Shown here: positions 25,709 through 34,891 of the stretch, in pieces | Layout of the letters: the number at the start of each line of letters is the position of its first letter | Position numbering within the stretch: the stretch's first letter is position 1 | Source of the DNA: Actinoplanes sp. M2I2 | GTDB lineage: Bacteria; Actinomycetota; Actinomycetes; Mycobacteriales; Micromonosporaceae | Direction: 5' to 3' | DNA length: 64,000 nt | NCBI RefSeq assembly: GCF_023544445.1 | Contig: NZ_JALPVJ010000003.1 | Coordinates: 1 to 64,000 of the forward strand | Position numbers and translations under genes: made by a program | The notes under the pieces: model-generated | Told to the model about the DNA's origin: nothing | Seen by the model: only the letters and a program-made list of their open reading frames with translations | Database searches by the model: none

Positions 25709-26335
25709 GTGAAGTTCTCCTTCCGCCCCGTCGAGGGTGCCTTCTACGACCTGTTCACCCAGGCCGCGAACAACCTCGTCAAGGGCACGGAGCTGCTCAA
25801 CGAGCTGGCCCTGCCCGGCGTGGACGTGCAGTCGGTCAGTGACCGGCTCACCGACGTCGAGCACGACAGCGACCAGATCACCCACGACCTCTACAAGAAG
25901 ATCAACTCGACCTTCATCACGCCGTTCGACCGGGAGGACATCTACTCGCTGGGCTCGCAGCTCGACGACGTGATGGACCACCTCGAGGCGGTCGGCAACC
26001 TGCTCTACCTCTACGGGCTGACCGAGCTGCCCTCGCTGCCGCGGGAGATGCACGAGCTGGTCGACGTGCTCGACCAGCAGGCCAAGATCACCGCCGAGGC
26101 GATGCCCAAGCTGCGCACGATGAAGGGTCTCGAGGAGTACTGGATCGAGATCAACCGGCTCGAGAACGAGGGCGACCGGTCGTACCGGATGTTGCTGGTC
26201 CGGCTCTTCTCGGGCGAGTACGACGCGCTCACCGTGCTGAAGATGAAGGAGGTGGCCGACGAGCTCGAGGCCGCCTGCGACGCCTTCGAGCATGTGGCCA
26301 ACACGGTCGAGACCATCGCGGTCAAGGAGTCCTAG
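25709..26335 (+). CDS. PhoU-like (DUF47) phosphate-transport accessory protein
   Basis: The 208-residue all-helical protein matches DUF47/PhoU-like proteins that adjoin Pit transporters: FYDLFTQAANNLVKG, DVEHDSDQITHDLYKKIN, TPFDREDIYSLGSQLDDVMDH, WIEINRLENEGDR and EVADELEAACDAFEHVANTVE. Acidic clusters probably bind metal. It likely modulates phosphate uptake by the adjacent transporter on the cytoplasmic face. The GTG at 25709 is taken because the family begins VKFSFRPVEG. Its stop is 3 nt before the TTG start of pit, so the two form an operon. Confidence 0.92.
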   Translation: MKFSFRPVEGAFYDLFTQAANNLVKGTELLNELALPGVDVQSVSDRLTDVEHDSDQITHDLYKKINSTFITPFDREDIYSLGSQLDDVMDHLEAVGNLLYLYGLTELPSLPREMHELVDVLDQQAKITAEAMPKLRTMKGLEEYWIEINRLENEGDRSYRMLLVRLFSGEYDALTVLKMKEVADELEAACDAFEHVANTVETIAVKES

Positions 26336-26338
26336 GCC

Positions 26339-27352
26339 TTGTCGCCCGAGTTCTTCGCCGTCCTCGCGGTGATCATCGCCGCGATGGCCTTCGACTACAC
26401 CAACGGCTTCCATGACGCCGCCAACGCGATCGCCACCAGCATCAGCACCCGGGCCCTCACGCCGCGGGTGGCCCTGGCCATGGCCGCCGTCGGCAACTTC
26501 ATCGGGGCCCACCTCGGCGGGGACGTCGCCAAGACGGTCGGCGACGGCCTGGTCAAGCTCCAAGTCGGCATCCCCAGCCTCGGCATCGTCTTCGCCGGGG
26601 TGCTGGGCGCGGTCACCTGGAACCTGATCACCTGGTGGTTCGGGCTCCCGTCCAGCTCGTCCCACGCGCTGTTCGGCGGCCTGGTCGGCGCGACCCTGGT
26701 GGCCGGCCCGTCGCTCGGCGACGTCCAGTGGGCCACGATCGTCGAGAAGGTCCTGATCCCGATGGTCGCCTCGCCGTTCGTCGGGTTCCTGCTCGGCTTC
26801 GTCCTGATGGTCGCGATCATGTGGATCTTCCGCCGGGGCAACCCCGGCCGGCTCAACCGCGGCTTCCGGATCGCGCAGACGTTCTCGGCCGCGCTCATGT
26901 CACTGGGACACGGCATCCAGGACGCCGCCAAGACCATGGGCATCGTGGTGCTGGCCCTCTACACCGGCGGCTTCCAGGACAATGCGACCGACATCCCGTG
27001 GTGGGTCTACATCACCACGGCGACGATGCTGGCCGCGGGCACGTACTCCGGCGGCTGGCGCATCATCCGCACGCTGGGCCGCAAGATCATCGACCTCGGC
27101 CCGGCCGAGGGCTTCGCGGCCGAGACGGTGGCCAGCTCGGTGCTGTTCTTCAACGCGTACGTCCTGCACGCTCCGATCTCGACCACCCACACGATCACCT
27201 CAGCGATCATGGGCGTCGGCGCGACGAAGCGCCTGAACGCGGTCCGCTGGAACGTGGCCGGCAACATCGTGATCGCCTGGGTGACGACGTTCCCGGCGGC
27301 CGGGCTGATCGCGTGCGCCCTGTACTTCCTGTTCCGCCCACTCTTCAGCTGA
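26339..27352 (+). CDS. pit: Pit-family inorganic phosphate transporter
   Basis: The 337-residue integral membrane protein (about 10 helices) has both PiT signature repeats: FDYTNGFHDAANAIATSIS near the N-terminus and SLGHGIQDAAKTMG in the second half. It also has FGLPSSSSHALFGGLVGA and HAPISTTHTITSAIMGVGA. Pit imports metal-phosphate by proton symport with low affinity and complements the high-affinity Pst system found further along. TTG at 26339 is the only start compatible with the operon spacing and the family N-terminus (SPEFFAVLAVIIAAMAFDY). Confidence 0.95.
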   Translation: MSPEFFAVLAVIIAAMAFDYTNGFHDAANAIATSISTRALTPRVALAMAAVGNFIGAHLGGDVAKTVGDGLVKLQVGIPSLGIVFAGVLGAVTWNLITWWFGLPSSSSHALFGGLVGATLVAGPSLGDVQWATIVEKVLIPMVASPFVGFLLGFVLMVAIMWIFRRGNPGRLNRGFRIAQTFSAALMSLGHGIQDAAKTMGIVVLALYTGGFQDNATDIPWWVYITTATMLAAGTYSGGWRIIRTLGRKIIDLGPAEGFAAETVASSVLFFNAYVLHAPISTTHTITSAIMGVGATKRLNAVRWNVAGNIVIAWVTTFPAAGLIACALYFLFRPLFS

Positions 27353-27375
27353 CGGGTGACAGATAGTAGATAGCT

Positions 27376-27454
27376 CTTATCCTTTTCTCTGGATCTCTCT
27401 CTGCGTAAGTTTAGGCCTTATCCTTTCTCAAAGTAGGATCTGCGAAAGGTTAAG
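27376..27454 (+). promoter_or_regulatory. Promoter and candidate operator of the fic gene
   Basis: The 106-nt gap is strikingly AT-rich for this genome. CTTATCCTTTTCTC plus GGATCT (27376-27396) is repeated as CTTATCCTTTCTC plus GGATCT (27417-27441). The second copy's CTTATCCTTTC (27417-27427) is an inverted partner of GAAAGGTTAAG (27444-27454), with one mismatch. A -10 box TAGGAT (27434-27439) lies between the arms, and the right arm contains the ribosome-site-like GAAAGG. A repressor bound here would block transcription or translation. Confidence 0.55.
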
Positions 27455-27458
27455 CGCC

Positions 27459-28757
27459 ATGGCCGAGCGTCGTGAAGCCCGTTGGGACATGGCATGGGAA
27501 GCACCAACCCGCCGCGACAAGAGAGGCGGGCACTACGCCCCCTACATCCCGGACGAGCTACTCACCCGCCCGGTCGTCATAAGTGCCGAGTTGGCCAGAA
27601 CGGCGGCGAAGGTCGAGACAGCCGTCCGAGGCCTCACCGAGGCTCCCGGCACTACAGGCCTCGACAGCCTGGGACGCTTCCTGTTGCGTTCCGAAGCCAT
27701 CGCCTCTTCACGGATCGAAGGGCTTCAGGTTTCGGCGCAGCAGGTGGCCTTCGCCGAACTGGCGACGACGGAGGACGCTCCGGTCACCAGCTTCAGCGAG
27801 AATGCCCGGCTGGTAGCCAACAACATCGTCACGCTCCGCCAGGCCGCCGGTGAGCTAGCCGCCTGCGAGGCCATCGAGCCGAAGAACATCTGCGACCTTC
27901 ACCGAGCTCTCCTCCCCCACCATCCGCAGCAGGGCCTTCGAGACAAGCAGAATTGGATCGGCGGCAGTGACTGGCACCCGTTGGATGCCGATTTCGTCCC
28001 GCCACCGCCGAACGACGTTCCTGCTTTGATCCAAGATCTGACGAGCTACCTGAGCGGCGCAGTCCACGCGCCGCTGATCCAAGCCGCACTCGTCCACGCC
28101 CAATTCGAGACCATCCATCCGTTCGCGGACGGCAACGGCAGGGTCGGGCGGGCGTTGATCCACACCGTCCTGACCCGCCGAGGCCTCACCCGAGCAGCGG
28201 TGCTACCGGTCAGCCTTGTTCTCCTCACCCGATCCGAGGAGTACGTCAGGGGTCTGACCGCCTACCGGCACCTCGGCCCCTCCGGCGGTCCGGAGGCCAC
28301 CACGGCCCTCGAAACGTGGCTGGCGACTTTTCTCCAAGCAGTGGCCATCGCGGTGGAGCAGGCACAACAATTCGTCGTCCGCCTGGTCGAGCTTCGACAG
28401 CTTTGGACAGATCGATACCTGACGCACCGTACTGACAACGGCGCAACGCGACAGCCTCGAGCCGACGCGGCGGCGATGCGTCTCCTTCCCCTCCTGCCCG
28501 AGGTGCCTGTGACCACTCCGTACTCGGTGCAGCGACTCCTCGCCGTCTCGGCACCAGCCGCGCGGACCGCTCTGGAGGAACTGACCGCAGCAGGGATCTT
28601 GAGCCGAAGAACGGTCGACCGCGGAACTCACGCCTATCTGGCACGTGACGTCTTCGACCTGCTCACCCTGACCGAACGGCGCCTCGCCAGCACGCGGTGG
28701 GACACCCGTGAATCGGCTCCGCGCCGCCCGGCGCCGGCCCGCCCGCAGGGCAGATAG
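27459..28757 (+). CDS. fic: Fic-family AMP-transferase with C-terminal winged helix
   Basis: The 432-residue protein has the Fic core HPFADGNGRVGRAL (His220, and the glycine-rich anion loop) that transfers AMP from ATP to a protein hydroxyl. An N-terminal inhibitory helix motif SSRIEG (E87), of the form (S/T)xxxE(G/N), marks a class II enzyme that keeps itself inactive. The C-terminal part (about residues 340-415) looks like a winged helix (RTALEELTAAGILSRRT) and may bind DNA or regulate. The target is unknown. The AT-rich upstream region and lone position suggest transfer into this locus. No separate antitoxin is adjacent. Confidence 0.9.
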   Translation: MAERREARWDMAWEAPTRRDKRGGHYAPYIPDELLTRPVVISAELARTAAKVETAVRGLTEAPGTTGLDSLGRFLLRSEAIASSRIEGLQVSAQQVAFAELATTEDAPVTSFSENARLVANNIVTLRQAAGELAACEAIEPKNICDLHRALLPHHPQQGLRDKQNWIGGSDWHPLDADFVPPPPNDVPALIQDLTSYLSGAVHAPLIQAALVHAQFETIHPFADGNGRVGRALIHTVLTRRGLTRAAVLPVSLVLLTRSEEYVRGLTAYRHLGPSGGPEATTALETWLATFLQAVAIAVEQAQQFVVRLVELRQLWTDRYLTHRTDNGATRQPRADAAAMRLLPLLPEVPVTTPYSVQRLLAVSAPAARTALEELTAAGILSRRTVDRGTHAYLARDVFDLLTLTERRLASTRWDTRESAPRRPAPARPQGR

Positions 28758-28803
28758 TCTCCGTCCGGGCTGAGTCTCAGCGTCATGCCCGCTGACCGAG
28801 CAG

Positions 28804-28841
28804 GCAGCGGTCAGCTTGCCCGACGGCGAGCCGACCGCTGC
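28804..28841. terminator. Bidirectional terminator-like hairpin
   Basis: GCAGCGGTC (28804-28812) pairs with GACCGCTGC (28833-28841). Inside, GCTTGCC and GGCGAGC pair further. It lies between the convergent fic and oxidoreductase genes, 7 nt from the latter's stop. No strong U-tract follows on either strand. Confidence 0.6.
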
Positions 28842-28848
28842 ACGCTCC

Positions 28849-29826
28849 CTAGTAGATGACGCCGATCTCCTCGCGGATCGTGTCGAGCAGGGTCATCACC
28901 TCGAGGGTCGTGGCGTGGGACATGAGCGGGCTCTCCAGCTCGCCGGCGAGCAGGCAACGCTGCACCTCGGCCGCCTCGAACTGGTAACCGTTGCCGGGGA
29001 AGTCGAACTCGAAGGTCTCGGCCTCCTGACCGGCGCGCCGCAGGACGAAGGACCGGGGCACGAAGAAGCCCTCGGGCAGCTCGATCCGGCCGTCGGTGCC
29101 GGTGATCGTGGCGTTGTTCCGGCTCTGGCCGTTGATGCTGCAGGTCAGCGCGGCCACGGCGCCGGGTTCGTAGCCGAGCAGGATGCCGGTGTTCTCGTCG
29201 ACCCGCTCGGGGGTCAGGTGCGCCCACGCCTGCACCGAGGCCGGCGCCCCCAGGATCAGGTGGACCAGGTTGATCGGGTAGACGCCGAGGTCGAGCAGGG
29301 CGCCGCCGCCCAGCCGGGGGTTGCGCAGGCGGTGGTCGGCGTCGAACGGGCCCTGCAGGCCGAAGTCGGCGTGGATCGCGCTGACCCAGCCGATCGCGCC
29401 CTCCTCGACCAGCTCGGCGATCTTGCGGATGGCCGGGTTGAGGCGCATCCACATGGCCTCCATGAGGAAGACGCCCTTGTCCCGGGCGGCCGCCACCAGC
29501 TGGGCGGCGTCCGGCAGGTCCAGGGTGATGGGCTTCTCCACCAGCACGGACTTGCCGGCCTCGATGCACAGGTGAGCCACCTCCGAGTGGAAGGCGTGCG
29601 GCGTGGCCACGTAGATGACGTCCACGTCGGGGTCGGCGGCCAGGTCGGCGTAGGAGCCGTGCGCCCGGGCGAAGCCGAACCGCTCCGCGAACGCGCTGGC
29701 GGTCTGCTGGTTGCGGGAGCCGACGGCGGCGAGCTCGGCGCCGGGCACGAGCGGCAGGTCGGCGGCGAACGAGGCGGCGATCCCGCCCGGGCCGAGGATT
29801 CCCCAGCGAACCTTCTGTTCGGTCAT
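28849..29826 (-). CDS. Gfo/Idh/MocA-family oxidoreductase
   Basis: The 325-residue protein has an N-terminal Rossmann fold (VRWGILGPGGIAASFAADL), DVDVIYVATPHAFHSEVA and the family motif VLVEKPITLD. The C-terminal substrate domain includes MRLNPAIRKI, LRNPRLGGGALLDLGVYPINL and GTDGRIELPE. It is NAD(P)-dependent on a sugar, inositol or similar; substrate is not known. TACCGT lies 7 nt before the ATG, so it is likely leaderless. It diverges from the Nudix gene at 29882 across a short palindrome (GCTAC-G-GTAGC). Confidence 0.91.
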   Translation of the reverse strand: MTEQKVRWGILGPGGIAASFAADLPLVPGAELAAVGSRNQQTASAFAERFGFARAHGSYADLAADPDVDVIYVATPHAFHSEVAHLCIEAGKSVLVEKPITLDLPDAAQLVAAARDKGVFLMEAMWMRLNPAIRKIAELVEEGAIGWVSAIHADFGLQGPFDADHRLRNPRLGGGALLDLGVYPINLVHLILGAPASVQAWAHLTPERVDENTGILLGYEPGAVAALTCSINGQSRNNATITGTDGRIELPEGFFVPRSFVLRRAGQEAETFEFDFPGNGYQFEAAEVQRCLLAGELESPLMSHATTLEVMTLLDTIREEIGVIY

Positions 29827-29881
29827 GATCGCTACGGTAGCGTCCGCCCGGGCGCGGTGGTCGCGGTGGCAGGATCGAGGA

Positions 29882-30673
29882 GTGACCGATCTGACGCCCC
29901 TGCGGCTTCCACCGGCGATGGTCGAACGGGCCCGCGCGTTCACCGGGACTCCGGCGGCGGTGCGCGACGCGGCCACCGTCGTGCTTCTGCGCCCTTCGGG
30001 CCCGGCCTTCGAGCTGTACGTGGTCCGGCGCGCGACGACGATGGCCTTCGGCGGCCTGTACGCCTTCCCGGGCGGAGGCGTCGACCCGACCGACCGCCCC
30101 GAGACCATCCGCACCGACTGGCCCACCCGCCTCGGCGTCCCGCCGGACCGGGCGCACGCGGTGGTCGGCGCCGCCGTGCGCGAACTCTTCGAGGAGACCG
30201 GTGTCCTGCTGGCCGGGCCGATCCAACAGCCCGACCGCACCCTCAGCGACGTCGGCACCGCCGACTGGGAGGCCGACCGGGCCGCCGTCGTGGCCCGCGA
30301 GCTCACCCTGACCGATCTGCTCGGCCGCCGCGGCCTGCGGCTGCGCGACGACCTGCTGTTCCCGTGGGCCCGCTGGATCACCCCGGAGTTCGAGCCGAAG
30401 CGCTACGACACGTGGTTCTTCGTCTCCCTGCTGCCGGAGGGGCAGGCCGCGCGGGACGTCTCGGGTGAGGCGACCGAGGCGACGTGGGTCGCTCCCACGG
30501 ACACGGCCGGCCTGGTGATGCTGCCTCCGACCCGCCGGACGGTGGACTCGATCGCGGCGTACGGGACGATGGCCGACGTCGTCGCCGGGGCGAGCCGCCG
30601 CGACGCCGCGACGCCGGTCATGCCCCGCGTCGAACTGACCGGAGACGGCGGCGCCCTGCTCCACATCCCGTGA
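29882..30673 (+). CDS. Nudix hydrolase
   Basis: The 263-residue protein carries a Nudix box split by an insertion: GLYAFPGGGVDP, then AAVRELFEETGVLL (RE-x2-EE). The longer fold and WARWITPEFEPKRYDTWFF resemble the NUDT19-like/large actinobacterial Nudix group; substrate is not deduced. The GTG at 29882 has CAGGAT 6 nt before, so translation is probably leaderless. It lies between divergent oxidoreductase and convergent pstB. Confidence 0.85.
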   Translation: MTDLTPLRLPPAMVERARAFTGTPAAVRDAATVVLLRPSGPAFELYVVRRATTMAFGGLYAFPGGGVDPTDRPETIRTDWPTRLGVPPDRAHAVVGAAVRELFEETGVLLAGPIQQPDRTLSDVGTADWEADRAAVVARELTLTDLLGRRGLRLRDDLLFPWARWITPEFEPKRYDTWFFVSLLPEGQAARDVSGEATEATWVAPTDTAGLVMLPPTRRTVDSIAAYGTMADVVAGASRRDAATPVMPRVELTGDGGALLHIP

Positions 30674-30691
30674 GGGAGGGAGCAGGGCGCC
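30650..30691. terminator. Bidirectional terminator between the Nudix gene and pstB
   Basis: GGCGCCCTGCTCC (30650-30662) and GGAGCAGGGCGCC (30679-30691) form a perfect 13-bp stem with a 16-nt loop. The left arm is inside the last codons of the Nudix gene and the right arm lies 21 nt before the pstB stop on the other strand. It can end transcripts from both sides; no long U-tract is seen. Confidence 0.75.
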
Positions 30692-30711
30692 GACGAGCAG
30701 GCCGGTAGGGC

Positions 30712-31488
30712 CTAGCCGAAGCGACCGGTGATGTAGTCCTCGGTCTTCTTCTCGTTCGGGTTGCTGAAGATCTTCTGGGTGTCGTCGTACTCGATCAGGC
30801 GGCCGGGGTCGCCGGTCTTGTCGATCGAGAAGAACCCGGTCTTGTCGCTGACCCGGGCGGCCTGCTGCATGTTGTGCGTGACGATGATGATCGTGAAGCG
30901 GTCCTTCAGCTTGAACATCAGGTCCTCGATCGCCAGCGTCGAGATCGGGTCGAGCGCCGAGCAGGGCTCGTCCATCAGCACGACCTGCGGCTCGACCGCG
31001 ATGGTGCGGGCGATGCAGAGACGCTGCTGCTGGCCACCGGAGAGGCCGGCGCCGGGGCGGCCCAGCCGGTCCTTGACCTCGTTCCACAGGTTCGCCGACT
31101 TCAGCGACTGCTCGGCGGCGTCGTCGAGCACCGACTTCTTCTTGACGCCGTTGAGCTTGAGACCGGCCACCACGTTCTCGTAGATCGACATGGTCGGGAA
31201 CGGGTTGGGCCGCTGGAAGACCATGCCGATCAGGCGGCGGACCGCGGTCACGTCGACGTCCGGGTCGTAGATGTTCTGCTCGTCGATCGTCAGCGAGCCC
31301 TCGATGCGGGCGTTGGGCAGCACCTCGTGCATGCGGTTGATCGACCGCAGGAAGGTGGACTTGCCGCAACCCGACGGCCCGATGAGAGCGGTGATCGTCT
31401 TGGGCTCGACCACCATCGACACGCTGTCGATCGCCTTGAACGAGCCGTAGTAGGAGGAGACGTTGCTCGCCTCGATGCGCTTGGCCAT
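30712..31488 (-). CDS. pstB: PstB, phosphate ABC transporter ATP-binding protein
   Basis: The 258-residue ATPase drives high-affinity phosphate import. Motifs: Walker [10 protein letters not shown], PstB-typical [13 protein letters not shown]-loop [18 protein letters not shown], signature [16 protein letters not shown], Walker [16 protein letters not shown] and the switch [13 protein letters not shown]. The start at 31488 has AGAGGTAAC upstream. It is the last gene of the pstSCAB operon, 11 nt after pstA, and ends against a strong hairpin shared with the convergent Nudix gene. Confidence 0.97.
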   Translation of the reverse strand: MAKRIEASNVSSYYGSFKAIDSVSMVVEPKTITALIGPSGCGKSTFLRSINRMHEVLPNARIEGSLTIDEQNIYDPDVDVTAVRRLIGMVFQRPNPFPTMSIYENVVAGLKLNGVKKKSVLDDAAEQSLKSANLWNEVKDRLGRPGAGLSGGQQQRLCIARTIAVEPQVVLMDEPCSALDPISTLAIEDLMFKLKDRFTIIIVTHNMQQAARVSDKTGFFSIDKTGDPGRLIEYDDTQKIFSNPNEKKTEDYITGRFG

Positions 31489-31499
31489 GGGGTTACCTC

Positions 31500-32585
31500 T
31501 TACTTGGACAGACTGTTGCGACGGGCGAGCAGCTTGGCGGCGACGGTCAGGACCAGCACGATCGCGACCAGGGTGAGCGCGGCCGTCCAGGCCCGCGCCG
31601 GGGCGTACCGCGAGGCATCGCCGGCCTGCTGGTACACGAAGAGCGACAGCGACTGCTGACCGCCGGCGAACGGGTCGAAGTTGATCGACGCGGCGCCGCC
31701 GGCGACCAGGAGCACCGGGGCCGTCTCGCCGGCCGCACGGGCCACGGCGAGCATGACACCGGTGACGATGCCGGGCAGGGCCGTGGGGATGACGACCTTG
31801 ACGATCGTCTTCCACTGCGGGACGCCGAGCGCGTACGCGCCCTCGCGCAGCGGCCCGGGGACCAGGCGCAACATCTCTTCGGTGGAGCGGACGATCGTCG
31901 GCAGCATCAGCACGGTCAGCGCCAGCGAGGCGGCGAAACCGGAGAACCGCGGGGTCCCGTTGTTGAACCACGGGCTGACGATCAGCACCCAGAAGGACAG
32001 GATGAACAGACCGGCGACGATCGACGGGATACCGGTCATGACGTCGACGAAGAAGCGCACGGTGGTGGCGAACTTGCCGCGGCCGTACTCGACCAGGTAG
32101 ATCGCGCCGAGCACGCCGAGCGGCACAGCCATCAGGGTGGCGATGCCGACCTGCTCCAGGGTGCCGATGATGGCGTGGTAGGCGCCACCCTCGGGGTCCC
32201 GGGCGCCGATGTTGTTCATCGACGAGCCGAAGAAGTCGCCGTCGAGGCGGCCGACGCCCTTGGACACGAGCGTCCACACCACCGAGGCCAGCGGCAGGAT
32301 GGCCAGCACACAGGCGGCGTAGATGAGCGCCTTGACCATCCGGTCGCGCGCGGCGCGGTTACCCTCGATCCGGCCGGCCACGATCTGCAGCCCGGCGAGG
32401 TAGAACACCACGCCCAGAACGACGACCAGCACGTAGTTGCCGATACCGAAGCCGTACACCACCGCCGCCGCGATGGCCAGGGCGGCCACGGCGATCCCGA
32501 GGTTGACGACCACCGACATGCGCTTGGTACGGATGTTGTCCGGCGTCATGACGACGTCGGAGGACTCACGTTCGAGAAGGCTCAC
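31500..32585 (-). CDS. pstA: PstA, phosphate ABC transporter permease
   Basis: The 361-residue inner-membrane subunit has at least seven hydrophobic segments and the permease loop [26 protein letters not shown] (E-A-x3-G near ALG). About 70 residues with two extra helices precede the core, longer than E. coli PstA but common in actinobacteria. Its GTG start overlaps the pstC stop (GTGA), indicating coupled translation. It pairs with PstC to form the channel. Confidence 0.95.
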   Translation of the reverse strand: MSLLERESSDVVMTPDNIRTKRMSVVVNLGIAVAALAIAAAVVYGFGIGNYVLVVVLGVVFYLAGLQIVAGRIEGNRAARDRMVKALIYAACVLAILPLASVVWTLVSKGVGRLDGDFFGSSMNNIGARDPEGGAYHAIIGTLEQVGIATLMAVPLGVLGAIYLVEYGRGKFATTVRFFVDVMTGIPSIVAGLFILSFWVLIVSPWFNNGTPRFSGFAASLALTVLMLPTIVRSTEEMLRLVPGPLREGAYALGVPQWKTIVKVVIPTALPGIVTGVMLAVARAAGETAPVLLVAGGAASINFDPFAGGQQSLSLFVYQQAGDASRYAPARAWTAALTLVAIVLVLTVAAKLLARRNSLSK

Positions 32586-33652
32586 GCTGCACTGTCCCGG
32601 AATTCGCGCCGACGGTAGATGATCGCCCGGGCCGCCATGTTGACCACCAGGGTGATCGCGAAGAGCACGAGGCCCGAGGCGATGAGCGCGCCGCGCCCGG
32701 TCTCGTTGGCCTCGCCGAAGGCGTTGGCGATGTTGGCGGCGATCGAGTTACCGCCGTTCTCGATGACGTTGAACGAGATGTTGAAGACGATGCCCAGCGT
32801 CAGGGCCAGGGCGATCGTCTCGCCGAGGGCGCGGCCGAGACCGAGCATCACCGCGGCGATCACGCCCGGCTTGCCGTAGGGAATGACCGAGGTGCGGACC
32901 ATCTCCCACTTGGTGGCGCCGAGGGCGAGCGCGGCTTCCTCGTTCATGGTCGGGGTCTGGAGGAAGACCTCACGGGACAGCGACGTGACGATCGGCAGCA
33001 CCATGATCGCGAGAACCAGGCTGCCGAGCAGCACCGAGCGGCCGAACGGGCCGTCGCCGCCGAAGATCGGGATCCAGCCGAAGTATTCGTTGAGCCACGC
33101 GGAGAAGTTGCGGACCGGCTCCAGGAAGACGTCCCGGCCCCAGAGGCCGAAGACGACACTGGGCACGGCGGCCAGCAGGTCGATGATGAAGCCCAGCGGC
33201 GTGGCCAGCCGCTTGGGCGCGTAGTGCGACAGGAACAACGCGATACCGAGAGCGATCGGCACAGCGACGAGCAACGCGATGATCGAGGTCAGCACCGTGC
33301 CGAAGGCGAGGACCGCGATACCGAACCGGGGCTCGGTCTCGTTCGGGAACCACTGGTTGAAGGTCAGGAAGTTCTCGTTGTCGGCCCGGATAGCCGGCAC
33401 GGCCTTGGAGATCAGGAAGACCGCGATGGCGACGATGATGACCAGCACCATCGCGCCCGCTGCCACGGAGAGGCCCCTGAAGCCGGCCTCCATGCCGAAG
33501 CGGGTCTTCTTGGGCAGGGCGCCCCCGCCGCCGAATGGGGGTTCTTCGAAGCTGCTCGGGGAAACGCCGGTGCCGGCGCCCCGGGCGTGACGTGCGGTCA
33601 CACCCAGGTCGCCGGCGCTGGCGTTCTCCGAGCGGGAGGGGTTGTCACCCAT
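32582..33652 (-). CDS. pstC: PstC, phosphate ABC transporter permease
   Basis: The 356-residue permease has a polar N-terminal tail of about 65 residues, then six to seven transmembrane helices. Family motifs include FNQWFPNETEP, PKRLATPLGFIIDLLAAVPSVVFGLWG, and MNEEAALALGATKWEMVRTSVIPYG (EAA loop). It lies 38 nt after pstS. Together with PstA it forms the membrane channel of the Pst importer. Confidence 0.95.
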   Translation of the reverse strand: MGDNPSRSENASAGDLGVTARHARGAGTGVSPSSFEEPPFGGGGALPKKTRFGMEAGFRGLSVAAGAMVLVIIVAIAVFLISKAVPAIRADNENFLTFNQWFPNETEPRFGIAVLAFGTVLTSIIALLVAVPIALGIALFLSHYAPKRLATPLGFIIDLLAAVPSVVFGLWGRDVFLEPVRNFSAWLNEYFGWIPIFGGDGPFGRSVLLGSLVLAIMVLPIVTSLSREVFLQTPTMNEEAALALGATKWEMVRTSVIPYGKPGVIAAVMLGLGRALGETIALALTLGIVFNISFNVIENGGNSIAANIANAFGEANETGRGALIASGLVLFAITLVVNMAARAIIYRRREFRDSAA

Positions 33653-33690
33653 CTGCTCGCTCGCTGTCGTCTCGGAGGGATTCAGTCAGT

Positions 33691-34788
33691 TCAGGAGATC
33701 GAGGCGACCGCGGTCTCGACCTTGCTGCGGATGGTCTCCGGCAGCGGGGCGTAGCCCAGGTCGTTCAGCGCCGTCTGACCACCGGTGCTGGAGGTGTACT
33801 TGAAGAAGGCCTGGAGCTCCTTGGCCTTCGGGCTGCCCTTGCTGCAGACGATCTCGTACGTGGTCAGGACGATCGGGTAGGCGCCGGCCGTCGTGGCGGT
33901 GTAGTCGATGCTGAGCTTCAGGTCGTTGCCGGTGCCCTCGATCTTGGCGCCCTCGATGCCCTTGCCGGCGCTCTCACCGGTGAGCTCGGTGTACTCGCCG
34001 GCACCGTTCTTGATCTTGGCCTTCTTCAGGTCGCTGTTCTCGGCGTACGAGAGCTCGACGTAGGAGATGGCGCCCGGGGTGCTCTTGACCGCGGTGGCCA
34101 CACCGTCCGACTTGGCCGCGCCGGTGCCGCCCTTGGCCTTCCACGCCTTGGCGTTGCCGTAGGTCCAGTCCTGCTCGGCGGTCTTGCTCAGGTACTTGGT
34201 GAAGTTGTCGGTCGTGCCCGACTCGTCCGAACGGTGGACGGCCGTGATGGCCGCGTCCGGCAGCTTGGCGCCCGAGTTCTGCGCCGCGATCGCCGGGTCG
34301 TTCCACTTGGTGATCTTGCTGTCGAAGATCTTGGCGAGCGTCGGCGCGTCGAGCTGCAGGTTGTCGACACCCTCGGCGTTGTAGACGACCGCGATCGGGC
34401 CGACGACCATCGGCAGGTTGAGCGCGGCGCCACCGGGGCACTTGGCGTCAGCCTGCGGCTGCTCGTCCTCCTTGAGGGCGGAGTCGGAACCCGCGAAGTC
34501 GGCGGTGCCCGCGATGAACGCCTGGATGCCGGCGCCCGAGGCGGTGCCCTGGTAGTCGATCTTGGCGTCCGCGCACTGACCCTGGTAGGTCTTGATCCAC
34601 TCGTCCATGGCGTTCTTCTGCGCCGACGAACCCTGGGCAGTCAGGCTGCCGGCGACACAGTTGCCGGCAGCGGCGGAAGCGTCGCTCCCACCCTCCGGCG
34701 ATTCGTTGTCCGAGCCGCACGCGGCAAGCGCGAGCGTCGCAGTCAAAGCAATGCCGGCTGCCAGGTAACCGGACCGCTGGAGCTTCAC
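33691..34788 (-). CDS. pstS: PstS, phosphate-binding lipoprotein
   Basis: The 365-residue protein has a lipoprotein signal peptide with the lipobox LAAC (Cys24), and the phosphate-binding fold with segments LTAQGSSAQKNAMDEW, YQGTASGAGIQAFIAGTADFAGSD, VHRSDESGTTDNFTKYLS and ISYVELSYAENS. It captures phosphate outside the membrane for PstCAB. The GTG start lies 6 nt after GAAGGGA, which forms the end of a hairpin. A PHO box lies about 80 nt upstream, so it should be induced by phosphate limitation through PhoP. Confidence 0.97.
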   Translation of the reverse strand: MKLQRSGYLAAGIALTATLALAACGSDNESPEGGSDASAAAGNCVAGSLTAQGSSAQKNAMDEWIKTYQGQCADAKIDYQGTASGAGIQAFIAGTADFAGSDSALKEDEQPQADAKCPGGAALNLPMVVGPIAVVYNAEGVDNLQLDAPTLAKIFDSKITKWNDPAIAAQNSGAKLPDAAITAVHRSDESGTTDNFTKYLSKTAEQDWTYGNAKAWKAKGGTGAAKSDGVATAVKSTPGAISYVELSYAENSDLKKAKIKNGAGEYTELTGESAGKGIEGAKIEGTGNDLKLSIDYTATTAGAYPIVLTTYEIVCSKGSPKAKELQAFFKYTSSTGGQTALNDLGYAPLPETIRSKVETAVASIS

Positions 34789-34796
34789 AATTTTCC

Positions 34797-34839
34797 CTTC
34801 GGTGGTTTGCTTGCCGGCTTCAAACCGGCACCACCGAAG
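34797..34839 (-). promoter_or_regulatory. 5' UTR hairpin abutting the pstS ribosome site
   Basis: CTTCGGTGG (34797-34805) pairs perfectly with CCACCGAAG (34831-34839). Inside, TGCCGG (34812-34817) pairs with CCGGCA (34825-34830). On the pstS mRNA the last stem bases (CGAAG) run into the Shine-Dalgarno GAAGGGA just before the GTG. The stem may shield the ribosome site or stabilise the transcript. Confidence 0.55.
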
Positions 34840-34869
34840 CTAAGAGCGCGAGGTAGCCGGTTAGCCGGG

Positions 34870-34891
34870 CCTAAATGAACGCGCAGTGAAC
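34870..34891 (-). promoter_or_regulatory. PHO box (PhoP-binding direct repeats)
   Basis: Reading toward pstS, two 11-nt units, GTTCACTGCGC and GTTCATTTAGG, stand in tandem. This matches the actinobacterial PhoP box (GTTCACC-type heptamers every 11 nt). It is located 82 nt upstream of the pstS start, where PhoP activates the operon in Streptomyces. A third, weaker unit may precede it. Confidence 0.8.
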
